Origin: Roseovarius sp.
GTDB lineage: Bacteria > Pseudomonadota > Alphaproteobacteria > Rhodobacterales > Rhodobacteraceae
Reading direction: 5' to 3'
Assembly: GCF_027019125.1 (NCBI RefSeq)
Contig: NZ_JALUXE010000033.1
Span: 52,962-116,961, forward strand
DNA length: 64,000 bases
In this document: positions 51,259 to 61,894 of the stretch, piece by piece
Position numbering within the stretch: the first letter of the stretch is position 1
How the letters are laid out: the number at the start of each line of letters is the position of its first letter
Made by a program: the position numbers and the translations under genes
Notes under the pieces: model-generated
Seen by the model: the letters and a program-made list of their open reading frames with translations, nothing else
What the model was told of the DNA's origin: nothing
Databases searched by the model: none

Positions 51259-52665
51259 ATGGCAAAGACGCTCATCGGCCCCCGGCTGCGCCAGTTGCGG
51301 CGCGAGCGGGGGCAAACCCAGGCCGACATGGCCCGCAAGCTGGACGTGAGCCCGTCCTATATCAACCTGCTGGAAAACAACCAACGCAGCCTGTCGGTTC
51401 AGATGCTGATGTCTATCGCCGACGCCTATGCTGTCGATTGGCGAGACCTGACCCGGGACGAAACCGCGCGCCGGGTGGCGGACCTGCGCCATGCGGTGCG
51501 CGATCCGGTCTTTGCCTCCGATCGCCCGGATCTTCAGGAATTACGCGGAGCGGTCGATCACGCCCCCCGGTTGGTCGATCTTTTTCTGGAATTGCACGGG
51601 GCCTATCGCACGGCACTGGAAAAGATCCTGAGCCTTGCTGGCGAAAACGCCGCCGATGAGCTCTTGCGCAGCTCACCCGAGACAGTGATCCACAACTTCT
51701 TTCGCGACCACGAGAACCATTTCCCGGAATTGGAACGCGCCGCCGAAAGCGCACGCGACGGGGAATTCAGCTCGCCCGAGGATCGCTATTTCGACCTGAG
51801 AGAGAGGCTGCGGACGCGGCACGGCATCAGCGTGCGCATTCGGCGGATCGGAGAATTGGGCGATGCGCTGCGTTATTATGACGAAGCCACAGGTGTCGTG
51901 CACCTGTCGCAGGCGCTGGACACCTCAAATCGCGCCTTTCAATTGGCCCATGTGCTGTGTCTTGTGGCCTATCCTGACGTGCTGTCGGGGATCGTGAACC
52001 GCAGCGGGCTGGGGTCGCAACATGCCCTGGCGCGCCTCCGGGTGGAGCTGGCCAATTACTTTGCCGCTGCATTTTTGATGCCTTACAACGCGTTCTTGCG
52101 CGAAGCCGAGGCCGCAGCCTATGACATTGACCGCGTTGCCGCCGTATTCAGCACCTCGTTCGAACAGGTGTGTCAGCGCCTGACCACCCTGCAACGCGAG
52201 GGCGCGCGTGGCGTGCCGTTCTTTTTCCTGCGTATCGACAAGGCCGGGAACGTCACCAAGAGATTCAATTCCACCTCGTTTCACCTTGCGGAATACGGCG
52301 GATCCTGCCCGGTCTGGAACATTCATACGGCGTTTTACCAACCCGGCGTGATGATGCCGCAGTTCGTCGAAATGCCCGATGGCGCGCGTTATTTCACGGT
52401 GAGCCGCACGGTGCATCGCCCGGTTTTCAGCGAGGAAACACAGGATCGCCGCCTGACACTTGCCTTGGGCTGCGAGGCGAAATTTGCGCATCGCCTGCGC
52501 TATGCCTCGAGTTACAATTTCGACGACCCCAAGCTCTACGCGCCTATCGGCCTTAACTGCAATCTCTGCCCACGGCAGGCCTGTTCGCAGCGCGCGCATC
52601 AGCCCCTGTTGATGGAATTGCCGATTGACGAGAACCGGCGCGGCAGCACGCGATATGAAAGCTGA
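51259..52665 (+). CDS. XRE-family HTH regulator with ImmA/IrrE domain (short-chain fatty acyl regulator, ScfR/RamB type)
   Basis: LRQLRRERGQTQADMARKLDVSPSYINLLENNQRSL; C-terminal GLNCNLCPRQACSQRA. Confidence 0.9.
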   Translation: MAKTLIGPRLRQLRRERGQTQADMARKLDVSPSYINLLENNQRSLSVQMLMSIADAYAVDWRDLTRDETARRVADLRHAVRDPVFASDRPDLQELRGAVDHAPRLVDLFLELHGAYRTALEKILSLAGENAADELLRSSPETVIHNFFRDHENHFPELERAAESARDGEFSSPEDRYFDLRERLRTRHGISVRIRRIGELGDALRYYDEATGVVHLSQALDTSNRAFQLAHVLCLVAYPDVLSGIVNRSGLGSQHALARLRVELANYFAAAFLMPYNAFLREAEAAAYDIDRVAAVFSTSFEQVCQRLTTLQREGARGVPFFFLRIDKAGNVTKRFNSTSFHLAEYGGSCPVWNIHTAFYQPGVMMPQFVEMPDGARYFTVSRTVHRPVFSEETQDRRLTLALGCEAKFAHRLRYASSYNFDDPKLYAPIGLNCNLCPRQACSQRAHQPLLMELPIDENRRGSTRYES

Positions 52666-52713
52666 AAGGGGGGCCGACCGGCCCCCCTCTCCATTTTCTC
52701 TGATCTGCGGGCG

Positions 52714-54225
52714 TTATTCCGCAGGCTTGGCCCGGCGCGGCCGCAGATACTTCAATGCGGGCATCAGGATCAGAATGATCGCCACGATCATGATCGGCGC
52801 CGAAATCGGGCGGCTGAAGAAGATCGACGGATCGCCAGAGGACAGCAGCAGCGATTGGCGCAGCGTCGGTTCGGCAATCGGGCCAAGCACGATGGCCAGC
52901 ACCGCGGGGGCCACCGGATAGTCGAACTTGCGCAGGAAGAACGCGCCAAAGCCGAAGATCAGCAGCAACCAGATGTCGAACATATCCTGCATGGCCGCAT
53001 AGCCACCGACCACCGAGAGCACGAAGATCAGCGGTGCCAGCACCGTGAAGGGCATGCGCAGCATCCAGATAAAGAGCGGGATGAAGGCAAGATTCACGAC
53101 CACGGCGAAGAAGTTGGACACGTAGAACGATCCGATCAGACCCCAGACGAAATCCGACTGTTCCACGAACAGGCGCGGGCCAGGGGTAAGCCCCCAAATC
53201 ACCATGCCGCCAAGCAGGATTGCCGTGGTGGGCGAGCCGGGGATACCCAAGGTCAGCATCGGCAACATGGAACCCGTCGAAGCCGAGTTGTTGGCTGCTT
53301 CCGGTGCCGCGACACCGCCGACATGTCCCTTGCCGAAATCATCGGGACGCTTCGAGATCATCTTGGAGACGCCATAAGACATGAGCGAGGCGGGTGTGGC
53401 CCCGGCGGCGGGCAGAACCCCGACGAAGAAGCCAAGGAACGAGCCGATGGACATGCCCTTCCAGCCCCGCTTGAAGGTGGTGCCGGTATCCTCGACGATG
53501 CCTTTGACAGAGATCTTTGCGTCACTCTTGCTGATCTCTCCCCGCGTGCTTTCGATCGTCCAGATCATTTCGCCGATGCCATAGACACCGATGGCCAGCA
53601 CAAGGAAGCTGATCCCGCCGAGGAAGCCGTTGAGATCAAAGAGCACGAGACGCGGTGCACCGGAAATCTGGTCGAACCCGACGGTGGCCAGCACCAGACC
53701 GAAGCAGATCGAGAACACCGTCTTTGGGATGTCATCGCCACCCAGACCGACAAACGTCGCGAATGCAAGGAGCATCAGTGCAAAGATTTCAGGCGGTCCA
53801 AAGCTCAGCGCGACCGTGGCCAGCAGGGGCGCAAAGCCGGTAAAGAGCACGTTGGACACGGTGCCGCCGACAAAGGATGCAATTGCTGCGGCCACGAGGG
53901 CCAGGCGTGCCTTGCCCTGCATGGCAAGCGGCCTGCCGTCAAAGGTCGTGGCCACCGCTGTTGACGCGCCGGGAATGCCGAGGGTGATTGATGAAATCGC
54001 CCCGCCATACATGGCGCCATAGTAGATCGCGGCCAGAAAGATGATCGCGGAGCCGGGCGGCACCAGAAAGGTGATCGGCAAAAGGATCGCCACCCCATTG
54101 ACAGATCCCAGCCCCGGCATAGCTCCGATAAAGAGACCAAGCGTGACCCCGATCAGGATAAGCAAAAGGTTAAGAGGTTGGATGGCGACCAGCATGCCGT
54201 CGCCGAGCAGAGATAGAATTTCCAT
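52714..54225 (-). CDS. tctA: Tripartite tricarboxylate transporter, large permease
   Basis: LFIGAMPGLGSVNGVAILLPITFLVPPGSAIIFLAAIYYGAMYGG. Confidence 0.95.
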   Translation of the reverse strand: MEILSLLGDGMLVAIQPLNLLLILIGVTLGLFIGAMPGLGSVNGVAILLPITFLVPPGSAIIFLAAIYYGAMYGGAISSITLGIPGASTAVATTFDGRPLAMQGKARLALVAAAIASFVGGTVSNVLFTGFAPLLATVALSFGPPEIFALMLLAFATFVGLGGDDIPKTVFSICFGLVLATVGFDQISGAPRLVLFDLNGFLGGISFLVLAIGVYGIGEMIWTIESTRGEISKSDAKISVKGIVEDTGTTFKRGWKGMSIGSFLGFFVGVLPAAGATPASLMSYGVSKMISKRPDDFGKGHVGGVAAPEAANNSASTGSMLPMLTLGIPGSPTTAILLGGMVIWGLTPGPRLFVEQSDFVWGLIGSFYVSNFFAVVVNLAFIPLFIWMLRMPFTVLAPLIFVLSVVGGYAAMQDMFDIWLLLIFGFGAFFLRKFDYPVAPAVLAIVLGPIAEPTLRQSLLLSSGDPSIFFSRPISAPIMIVAIILILMPALKYLRPRRAKPAE

Positions 54226-54263
54226 GGCTTTTTGGCCCTTATGTCAGCAAGGTCGTGACTGGC

Positions 54264-54767
54264 TCAGTAGATGATGTCGTACAGGACATTGAATACCGGC
54301 TCGGTGAAACTCATCCCAGTCGGCATGGTGATCTGCATCAGACCCTCGAAGAAAAAGAACAGTCCGAGGGGAAAGACGAGAACCATTGGCAAGGTCAGGG
54401 TCCAACTATGGCGACCCAGGACCTTGAGGTAATACAGCATGAAGACCGCAACCGCCCCATACATGGAGAGGATGTCGACCAAGGCGACGAACCCGACAAT
54501 CCCACCACCTACGAGAAGCAGGGTCTTGCGACCGAAATCGTCGAGCACCGGCTCGTCCGATTGCGAGGCCGGAGAGAGGCCCCGAATTGCGTTGAGCGCG
54601 ATGAACCCGGTCGAGATCAGCATGCCCAGCGAGAGCCAGAATGGCCAGAAGCCGCCTTGTGGTCCGGTCCCGGCGACGAACCCGATGCCGTTCGCCGTTG
54701 CCTTGTACATCAGATAGATGGAGAGGAGGGCCAGCACGCCCGCCGTCACTATTTCGCCAACCCGCAT
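54264..54767 (-). CDS. tctB: Tripartite tricarboxylate transporter, small permease
   Basis: Four-TM layout, GFVAGTGPQGGFWPFWLSLGMLISTG; between tctA and tctC. Confidence 0.92.
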   Translation of the reverse strand: MRVGEIVTAGVLALLSIYLMYKATANGIGFVAGTGPQGGFWPFWLSLGMLISTGFIALNAIRGLSPASQSDEPVLDDFGRKTLLLVGGGIVGFVALVDILSMYGAVAVFMLYYLKVLGRHSWTLTLPMVLVFPLGLFFFFEGLMQITMPTGMSFTEPVFNVLYDIIY

Positions 54768-54801
54768 GGCCAGCCCTCCCGTTTGTTGATTTCAGTTAAG
54801 G

Positions 54802-55758
54802 TTACTTCATGCCTTCAAGAAGCTTGGTGTGGTTCTCGACCTGAAGCTGCCAGTAGGCGCGCTGCTCGTCGGCATTCATCCAAAGCGGCGAGAGCGATTC
54901 AGCTTCGAGGTAACCCTGCCACTCTTCCGAGTTGAAGATGTCTTCAAAGAGCTTCTGGTAATAGGCTGCGGCTTCATCCGACATGCCCGGCGCGCCGACA
55001 ACGGCCCGCTGGTTGTAGTAGCTGAAGTCGTGGCCCTTTTCCTTGAGCGTCGGAATGCCCGGATAGGCGCTCATCTGCTCGTCCGAGAAGACCAGGAGCG
55101 GACGCACGTCACCCGACTGGAAGAAACCGCGCGCTTCGGCGGGGTTGTTCACAGTGGCCATGATCTGCTTGCCTGCCAGAGCCGCCGCAACCGCGCCGCC
55201 ACCGTCAAAGGGGATGTACTTGGTCTTGAGGTCGTAGGCCCCGTTCACATAGGCAAAGACGATGCTGTCTTCCTGGCCCGTGCCGGTGCCGCCGGTGACA
55301 TACTCACCATTCGCCGCCTTGACCGCGTCGACCCACTGCTCGAAGGTCTCGATACCGCTGTCCTTGTGAACCCAGAGCGCGAAGGGGTCGACGCCCATCA
55401 TCGCAATCGGGGTGAAGGTCTGGATGTCGATACCCAGATCCGGCTGACGGATCGGTGTCGAGAAGAACGAGTTGAGCGTCACCAGAATGGTGTGATCGGG
55501 ATCATTGGTGGTGTTGAGCCAGATCAGCGCCTCTGCACCAGAGCCGCCGCCCTTGTTGTTGGGGATCAGAGGACGGTTCGTCATGTCCTTCTTCTCGGCC
55601 ACCGACTGAATAAAGCGGGCGATCTGGTCTGCACCGCCGCCAGGACCTGCCATGATGACAAAGTCGATGGGCTTGCGCGGCTGCCATTCAGCCATTGCCG
55701 CAGGGGCCGAAAGCCCGAGCGCGGCGATGCCGATTGCTAACGTCTTCAGAATATTCAT
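54802..55758 (-). CDS. tctC: Tripartite tricarboxylate transporter substrate-binding protein
   Basis: Signal peptide; PIDFVIMAGPGGGADQIARFIQ. Confidence 0.94.
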   Translation of the reverse strand: MNILKTLAIGIAALGLSAPAAMAEWQPRKPIDFVIMAGPGGGADQIARFIQSVAEKKDMTNRPLIPNNKGGGSGAEALIWLNTTNDPDHTILVTLNSFFSTPIRQPDLGIDIQTFTPIAMMGVDPFALWVHKDSGIETFEQWVDAVKAANGEYVTGGTGTGQEDSIVFAYVNGAYDLKTKYIPFDGGGAVAAALAGKQIMATVNNPAEARGFFQSGDVRPLLVFSDEQMSAYPGIPTLKEKGHDFSYYNQRAVVGAPGMSDEAAAYYQKLFEDIFNSEEWQGYLEAESLSPLWMNADEQRAYWQLQVENHTKLLEGMK

Positions 55759-55924
55759 GTCTTCCTCCCGTTGATGGCCTGTCAATTTGGCCAGATGCGT
55801 TAGAGGTCCTGACAGCCCTTGACCCTCCTCGGTCATGTTTTGCGGGCTTATCCGAACCAGATTTCAGTTTGCTGTCGTCCTCCTTAATCTGTCCACAAGT
55901 TTTCCGTCCCTCGTGCTCGCGGCC

Positions 55925-56788
55925 TCAATGCACCATGACGACGGGGATTTTCGCCTCTGCGACAATCGTCGCGGAATTGCCGCCCAAAAGCGATTCCCGT
56001 TCATAACTCTCGTGGTAAGCACCCATAATCAGCATGTTTGCCCCCACTTCGGTGCATTTGTCCAAAAGCGTCCGGCCTACGTTTCCGGTGCGCTCAAAGG
56101 AATTGATCTGCGATGTAATCCCGCGCTGCGCGAGGTAATGGCGGAACTCTTCGGGCGTGGCGGTGTGTTCGATTCGCCCTGCCGTCAGGATCGTCACCTG
56201 ATCCGCGCCCTCGATCAGAGGCATCGCCATCGCCACCGCGCGCGACGCCTCGAGCGAGCCGTTCCAGCCAATCGCCACATGGCTGCCGATGTCGGGAGAT
56301 ACCTGATCGGTATCGGGGCAGACCAGCACCGGACGCCCCGACGTGAAGAGCGCCGATTTCAGCGTGTTGTAGCCCAGGTTCTCTTCCCGGCTCGGCTTGG
56401 CCACGCAGATCAGATCAGCCAGCCGCCCGTAATGGCGCACGACCTCAACCTGCTTGCCTTCGTATTCGCGGAAGGCCGCGGTAGGCTTGCCGATGGCGCG
56501 CGGCTCGACGCTGATGCCGTGACGCTTGGCATCTTCAAGGAACTTGTCGCGCATATAGCCCTGTTCGTAATCTGCCCGCTTCTTGCTGGCCTCTTCCAAC
56601 TGCGCGCGCAGGAAAGCGGGGATCACCACGCCATAGGGCATCATGTCTTCGGCCTTGGGGTGACAGTGCACCACCCGCACATGGGCGTCGTAGCGCTTGG
56701 CGAGGGCTGCGGCATGGGCGAAGAGGATCGGCCCCCGCCCGTCTTCGCGAACCGGCATCATGATGGTGTGAAGTGTGCTCTTGCCCAT
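55925..56788 (-). CDS. Universal stress protein UspA family
   Basis: HVAIGWNGSLEASRAVAMAMPLIEGADQVTILTAG; ANMLIMGAYHESYERESLLGGNSATIV. Confidence 0.9.
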   Translation of the reverse strand: MGKSTLHTIMMPVREDGRGPILFAHAAALAKRYDAHVRVVHCHPKAEDMMPYGVVIPAFLRAQLEEASKKRADYEQGYMRDKFLEDAKRHGISVEPRAIGKPTAAFREYEGKQVEVVRHYGRLADLICVAKPSREENLGYNTLKSALFTSGRPVLVCPDTDQVSPDIGSHVAIGWNGSLEASRAVAMAMPLIEGADQVTILTAGRIEHTATPEEFRHYLAQRGITSQINSFERTGNVGRTLLDKCTEVGANMLIMGAYHESYERESLLGGNSATIVAEAKIPVVMVH

Positions 56789-56989
56789 GATCAATAGAAC
56801 CCGTTGGGAACGCCTGCGGCGTTGGTGGATGGGAATCGCGCCGGAGAGCTTTGGCAGGCAACCGGCGCGGTCGCGAAGGTGCAGTATGTCAGACCTTGAC
56901 CCGGTGGGCGACCGACGAACTGCCGATGCCCTCTGTTGGCTTGGGATTGGTCAAGGTGTGCCATCATGCGCTCCCATTGCTCTGGTGTA

Positions 56990-57907
56990 TCAGCCTCCGA
57001 GGGTGGCCCCCGGCGCAAGCCCGACCGATGCGGCCCATTCGGCAGCGGGCATCTTGGCACCGCCTGCCGGACGAACCCTCTTGATCAGGACACGCCCGCC
57101 TACACATTGCACCGAGACACCTGCATCAGAAACCTCGCGTACGCGGCCCGATATGCCGTCCCCCGGCACGAGCGCGCAGTCATAGACATCGACCTCGGCC
57201 CCGTTCAGCGTGGTCCAGGCCCCCGGTGCCGGATTGGTACCCCGAATGAGATCGTAGACCTGTTTGACCGGACGATGCCATTCGATGCGTGCGTGAGTGC
57301 GGGTGCAGCGGCGCTCGTAGGTCGCTTGGCTCTCGTCCGGAACGATGCGCGGCGGATTGCCCGCGCGGAAGAGATCGCAGACCGTCAACACGCTATCGAC
57401 CGCATGCGGATAGATCTTCTTGAAGTAGAGGTCGATCACCGTGTCATCAGGGCCGATCTCGCATTCCCACTGCAGGAGGCTGTCGCCCTCGTCGAGGCCA
57501 TCCGTAGGGTAAAACCAGGAGTAGCCCGATTTCGTCGACCCCATGATGATCGGCCAATTGACCGCAGAGGGACCGCGATGCAGTGGCAGCAGGGAGGGAT
57601 GAAAGCAGATCGAGCCATGGGTCGGCGTATCGCGCGCGGCCTCGGGCACAAAGACGTTGACGAAGGCCATCACCATCAGATCGGCCTTATGTCCCGCCAG
57701 CACCTCGAGCGAGGCGGGATCATCGAAATTTGCGGGCTGATGGACCGGCAGGCCCTTTTCCAGCGCGAGTTCCTTGATCGGATCGACGGGTTTGCCGTCC
57801 TTGTCAGGTTCACAATAGACCGCGACGACTTCGTCTGTCCCGGTGTCGAGCAACTTGGCCAGCACATCTTTGCCAAAGGCCTGTTGCCCCATCACTATCA
57901 GTCGCAT
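56990..57907 (-). CDS. Formyltransferase family protein resembling the 10-formyl-THF hydrolase domain of ALDH1L1
   Basis: GSICFHPSLLPLHRGPSAVNW; DGLDEGDSLLQWECEIGPDDTVIDLYFKKIYPHAV; IRGTNPAPGAWT. Confidence 0.85.
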   Translation of the reverse strand: MRLIVMGQQAFGKDVLAKLLDTGTDEVVAVYCEPDKDGKPVDPIKELALEKGLPVHQPANFDDPASLEVLAGHKADLMVMAFVNVFVPEAARDTPTHGSICFHPSLLPLHRGPSAVNWPIIMGSTKSGYSWFYPTDGLDEGDSLLQWECEIGPDDTVIDLYFKKIYPHAVDSVLTVCDLFRAGNPPRIVPDESQATYERRCTRTHARIEWHRPVKQVYDLIRGTNPAPGAWTTLNGAEVDVYDCALVPGDGISGRVREVSDAGVSVQCVGGRVLIKRVRPAGGAKMPAAEWAASVGLAPGATLGG

Positions 57908-57963
57908 TCTCTCCTCCCGTTGTGCGGTTGGCCGGTCTGCGCCGGCCTTGCCGTCACCTTTGT

Positions 57964-59235
57964 TTATTCGGCGGCTTGCTTGGCCGTACCCACGGCGCCG
58001 GATTCCATGATCCGGGCCAGATCCTCGCTGGAGTAGCCCAGCACGTCGCGCAGGATTTCTTCGGTGTGCTCACCCAAGAGCGGCGAACGTGTCACCTCGA
58101 CCGGGCTGTCGCTCAGCTTGATCGGGCATCCCACCGAGGTATAGCGACCGCGCGTCGGGTGATCGACCTCGACGATGGTGCCGGTCTTGCGCAGCCCTTC
58201 ATCCTCCATGATTTCCTTGGTGGACAGGATCGGACCAACGGGGATGTCATGCGGGTTGCAGATATCCATGACCTCGAACTTGGTCTTGGTCATCGTCCAT
58301 TGTTCGATCCGTTCGAAGATCGCATCGAGCTTGTCCAAGCGTTCGGCCGGGGTCGCATAGCCGGGGGCGGTTTTCCAATCCGGCTCGCCGATCACGTCGC
58401 AAACCTTTTCCCAGACGGCAGCCTGCGTGATGAAATAGGTATAGGCGTTGGGGTCGGTTTCCCAGCCCTTGCACTTGAGGATGCGGCCCGGCTGACCGCC
58501 GCCCGAGTCGTTGCCCGCGCGCGGCGTCGAGTCGCCAAAGGGAATGCCCGCCCCGTATTGCGAGTATTCGGTGAGCGGTCCTGCCGCCAGGCGCTGCTGA
58601 TCGCGCAGCTTGACGCGGCAGAGGTTGATCACCCCGTCCTGCATCGGTGCCAGCACCTTTTGCCCACGGCCAGAACGCTCGCGTTGATAGAGCGCGGTGA
58701 CGATGCCAAGCGCGAGATGAAGGCCCGTGCCGCTATCGCCGATCTGCGCGCCGGTCACGAGCGGCGGACCATCCAGAAAGCCGGTGGTCGAGGCCGCACC
58801 ACCCGCGCATTGCGCGACGTTCTCGTAGACCTTGCAATCCTCATACTTGCCGGGGCCAAACCCCTTGACCGAAGCCATGATGATGCGCGGGTTGATTTCC
58901 TGAATCCGCTCCCAGCTAAAGCCCATCCGGTCCAAGGCACCCGGTGCGAAATTCTCGACCAGCACGTCGCAGGTTTCGATCAGGCGCGTCAGCACCTCCT
59001 TGCCGGCTTCGTTCTTGGGGTTGAGCTCGATCGAGCGCTTGTTGTGGTTGAGCATCGTGAAATAGAGGCTGTCCGCGCCAGGCACATCCACGAGTTGCTT
59101 GCGGGTGGCGTCGCCCACACCGGGACGCTCCACCTTGATCACATCCGCGCCAAACCACGCCAAGAGTTGCGTGCAGGTCGGGCCCGATTGCACATGGGTA
59201 AAGTCGAGGATCTTGACGCCTTCAAGAGCTTTCAT
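57964..59235 (-). CDS. frc: Formyl-CoA:oxalate CoA-transferase (class III)
   Basis: [55 protein letters not shown]; next to oxc. Confidence 0.95.
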   Translation of the reverse strand: MKALEGVKILDFTHVQSGPTCTQLLAWFGADVIKVERPGVGDATRKQLVDVPGADSLYFTMLNHNKRSIELNPKNEAGKEVLTRLIETCDVLVENFAPGALDRMGFSWERIQEINPRIIMASVKGFGPGKYEDCKVYENVAQCAGGAASTTGFLDGPPLVTGAQIGDSGTGLHLALGIVTALYQRERSGRGQKVLAPMQDGVINLCRVKLRDQQRLAAGPLTEYSQYGAGIPFGDSTPRAGNDSGGGQPGRILKCKGWETDPNAYTYFITQAAVWEKVCDVIGEPDWKTAPGYATPAERLDKLDAIFERIEQWTMTKTKFEVMDICNPHDIPVGPILSTKEIMEDEGLRKTGTIVEVDHPTRGRYTSVGCPIKLSDSPVEVTRSPLLGEHTEEILRDVLGYSSEDLARIMESGAVGTAKQAAE

Positions 59236-59296
59236 AGGGTTCTCCATCTTCTGAGCTGCGTGGGCTGGTTGCCCACGCCCCAGTTTCGTTCTGTGT

Positions 59297-61069
59297 TCAG
59301 TCTTTGCGCGCCTGCGGATAGAGGCGCTGCGCCACCACCGATTGCGGGTTGAGGTTGCCGATATTGCCGCTTTCCCTGCCCGCTGCCGGGTCAATGATTG
59401 CGTTGATGAGCGTGGGCTTGCCACTCTCAAGAGCCTCGTAAACGGCCTTGCGCAGCTCATCCGGCGAGCGGGCGATGACACCCACGCCGCCAAAGGCCTC
59501 GATCATCATGTCATACCGCGAGCCCTTGACAAAAACCGTGGTCGCAGGATCGTCGCCGCCGCCCCAGTTCTCGCCATCCCCGCGATAGATACCGTCATTG
59601 TTGAAGACGACCGTGCAAATGGGCAGGTTGTAGCGGCACACGGTCTCGATCTCCATGCCGCAGAACCCGAAGGCGCTGTCGCCCTCGACCGCCAGCACGC
59701 GCTTGCCGGTCTCGATGGCGGCCGCGATGGCCGATCCCATGCCGATCCCCATCACCCCCCAGGTGCCAACGTCGATCCGGTGGCGCGGCTTGTGAATGTT
59801 CACGATCGAGCGGCACTGATCGAGCGTATTGGCCCCCTCGTTGACGAGGATGGTGTCGGGATGGTCGTTGATCGCATCCTTTATGACGCCAAGCGCCCCG
59901 TGATAATCCATCGGATCGTTGTTGTTGCGCAGCTTGGTCTCCATCTTGGCCATATTGGCCGTGGCCTTGGCGTTCACCGCGTCGAGCCAATCCTTGGGCG
60001 GTGCGATCCCGGCCCCGTCCATCGCCTTGAGCAGCGCCTCGCAGCAGGAACCGACATCGCCCACGATGGGGGCTGCGATCTCGACGTTCGAGTCCATTTC
60101 CTCGGCCTCGATGTCCATCTGGACAAAGCGCTTGGCCCCCGGTTCGCCCCACTGCTTGCCCTTGCCGTGACTGAGCAGCCAGTTGATCCGGGCCCCCATC
60201 ATGATGACCACATCCGAGTCCTTGAGCACCATCGAGCGCGCGGCCGCGGCACATTGCGGGTGCGTATCGGGCAAGAGCCCCTTGGCCATCGACATCGGCA
60301 GGAACGGATAGCCGGATTTCTCGACCAGCTCGCGGATCAGATCGTCGGACTGGTCATAGGCCGCGCCCTTGCCGATCACGATCAGCGGGCGCTTGGCCCC
60401 TTTCATCACCTCGATGGCACGATCAATCGCCGATTTCGCGGGGATCTGCCGTTGTGCAGGCTCGATCACCTTGACGAGCGAGCGTGCGCCCTCGGCTGCA
60501 TCCATCACCTGCCCCAGCATCGCGCCGGGAATGTCGAGATAAACCCCACCGGGCCGCCCGGAGATGGCCGAGCGGATGGCGCGGGCCACGGCGATGCCGA
60601 TGTCCTGCGCATAGGTCAGCCGGTATGCCGCCTTGCAGAACGGCTTGGCCATGGCCAACTGGTCCATCTCTTCGTAGTCACCCTGCGCCAGGTCGACGAT
60701 TTCACGCTCTGACGAGCCGGAAATCAGGATCATCGGCCAGCAGTTCGTGGTGGCATTGGCCAGAGCCGTCAGCCCGTTAATGAAACCGGGGGCCGAGACG
60801 GTCATGCACACGCCGGGCATCTTGGTCAGGAAGCCCGCCACCGAGGCCGCATAGCCCGCATGCTGCTCGTGGCGGAAGGAAATCACCCGCATCCCCTGCG
60901 CTTGCGCATAGCGGCCCAGGTCCGTGATCGGAATGCCGGGGACGTTGTAGATGGTCTCAATACCGTTGAGTTTGAGTGCATCAATCAGCAGGTGGAACCC
61001 ATCGGTGAGATTCTCGATATCCCCTTCAGGTGCCTTGCTATGTGCTGCGTGTGCGCTGGCGACTGCCAT
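59297..61069 (-). CDS. oxc: Oxalyl-CoA decarboxylase
   Basis: [68 protein letters not shown]. Confidence 0.96.
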   Translation of the reverse strand: MAVASAHAAHSKAPEGDIENLTDGFHLLIDALKLNGIETIYNVPGIPITDLGRYAQAQGMRVISFRHEQHAGYAASVAGFLTKMPGVCMTVSAPGFINGLTALANATTNCWPMILISGSSEREIVDLAQGDYEEMDQLAMAKPFCKAAYRLTYAQDIGIAVARAIRSAISGRPGGVYLDIPGAMLGQVMDAAEGARSLVKVIEPAQRQIPAKSAIDRAIEVMKGAKRPLIVIGKGAAYDQSDDLIRELVEKSGYPFLPMSMAKGLLPDTHPQCAAAARSMVLKDSDVVIMMGARINWLLSHGKGKQWGEPGAKRFVQMDIEAEEMDSNVEIAAPIVGDVGSCCEALLKAMDGAGIAPPKDWLDAVNAKATANMAKMETKLRNNNDPMDYHGALGVIKDAINDHPDTILVNEGANTLDQCRSIVNIHKPRHRIDVGTWGVMGIGMGSAIAAAIETGKRVLAVEGDSAFGFCGMEIETVCRYNLPICTVVFNNDGIYRGDGENWGGGDDPATTVFVKGSRYDMMIEAFGGVGVIARSPDELRKAVYEALESGKPTLINAIIDPAAGRESGNIGNLNPQSVVAQRLYPQARKD

Positions 61070-61130
61070 GGTTTCCCTCCCGTTTCAAATCTATCTCACC
61101 CCGCCTATGCTGTCGGGTATGAGTATGCTG

Positions 61131-61835
61131 TCATCCTGTGTTGGCCGCGGCGTTGCGGGTCAATTCGAGCCTGCCCCAAGTCTTGCGGATATGCTGATGC
61201 AACTGCATCGTATGCTCGCGCACCCGTTCGGCGGCCTCATCGGCATCGCGACGCTCCAGCGCCTCGATGATTTCGGCGTGATCGACGACCGACCGCTTGA
61301 CGCGATCCCCCTCCCACATCGACCGCAGCCGCACCGCCTGAATGTGCAGAAACAATCCTTCCGCCATGCTCTTGAGCAAACCACAATGCGAAATCTCGAG
61401 GATATGCATGTGGAATTTCAGATTGTCGTCGGAGTATTCAGCAATCCGCGTTGCCGACAACTCGTCATTGTATTTGGAAGCTATCTTGCGCAGCGTCGCG
61501 ATTTCGCTGTCGCTCGCGCTGTCTACCGCGAGCCGCGCCGCCATGCTCTCGAGCGCCGCCCAAGCCACGATCATCTCGAGGATTTCCTCAAGGCTCTTGC
61601 GCTGCACATAGACGCCCTTACGCGGAACCACCGTCACCAGCCCATCCGCCTCGAGCCGCGCAATCGCATCCCGCAGGGGTGTGCGCGAGATGTTCAGCTG
61701 CTCAGCCAGCGACCGCTCATCCAACCGCAGGTCGGCATTCTGGTCGTAGATGTCCATCTCCAGGATCGCCTCACGCAAACGGTCATAGACATGATCCTTG
61801 AGCGTGAATTTCGACGCGATCGGGCGTAGCTTCAT
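61131..61835 (-). CDS. GntR family (FCD domain) regulator
   Basis: DHVYDRLREAILEMDIYDQNADLRLDERSLAEQLNISRTPLRDAIARLEADGLVTVVPRKGVYV. Confidence 0.94.
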   Translation of the reverse strand: MKLRPIASKFTLKDHVYDRLREAILEMDIYDQNADLRLDERSLAEQLNISRTPLRDAIARLEADGLVTVVPRKGVYVQRKSLEEILEMIVAWAALESMAARLAVDSASDSEIATLRKIASKYNDELSATRIAEYSDDNLKFHMHILEISHCGLLKSMAEGLFLHIQAVRLRSMWEGDRVKRSVVDHAEIIEALERRDADEAAERVREHTMQLHQHIRKTWGRLELTRNAAANTG

Positions 61836-61884
61836 GTCATCCCTCCAATGCGCCCGCGCCCTGTGGCGCCCGTGCTCATTTCGT

Positions 61885-61894
61885 TGGTATACCA
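61885..61894. promoter_or_regulatory. Candidate GntR operator TGGTATACCA
   Basis: Perfect palindrome 50 bp upstream of GntR start. Confidence 0.5.
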
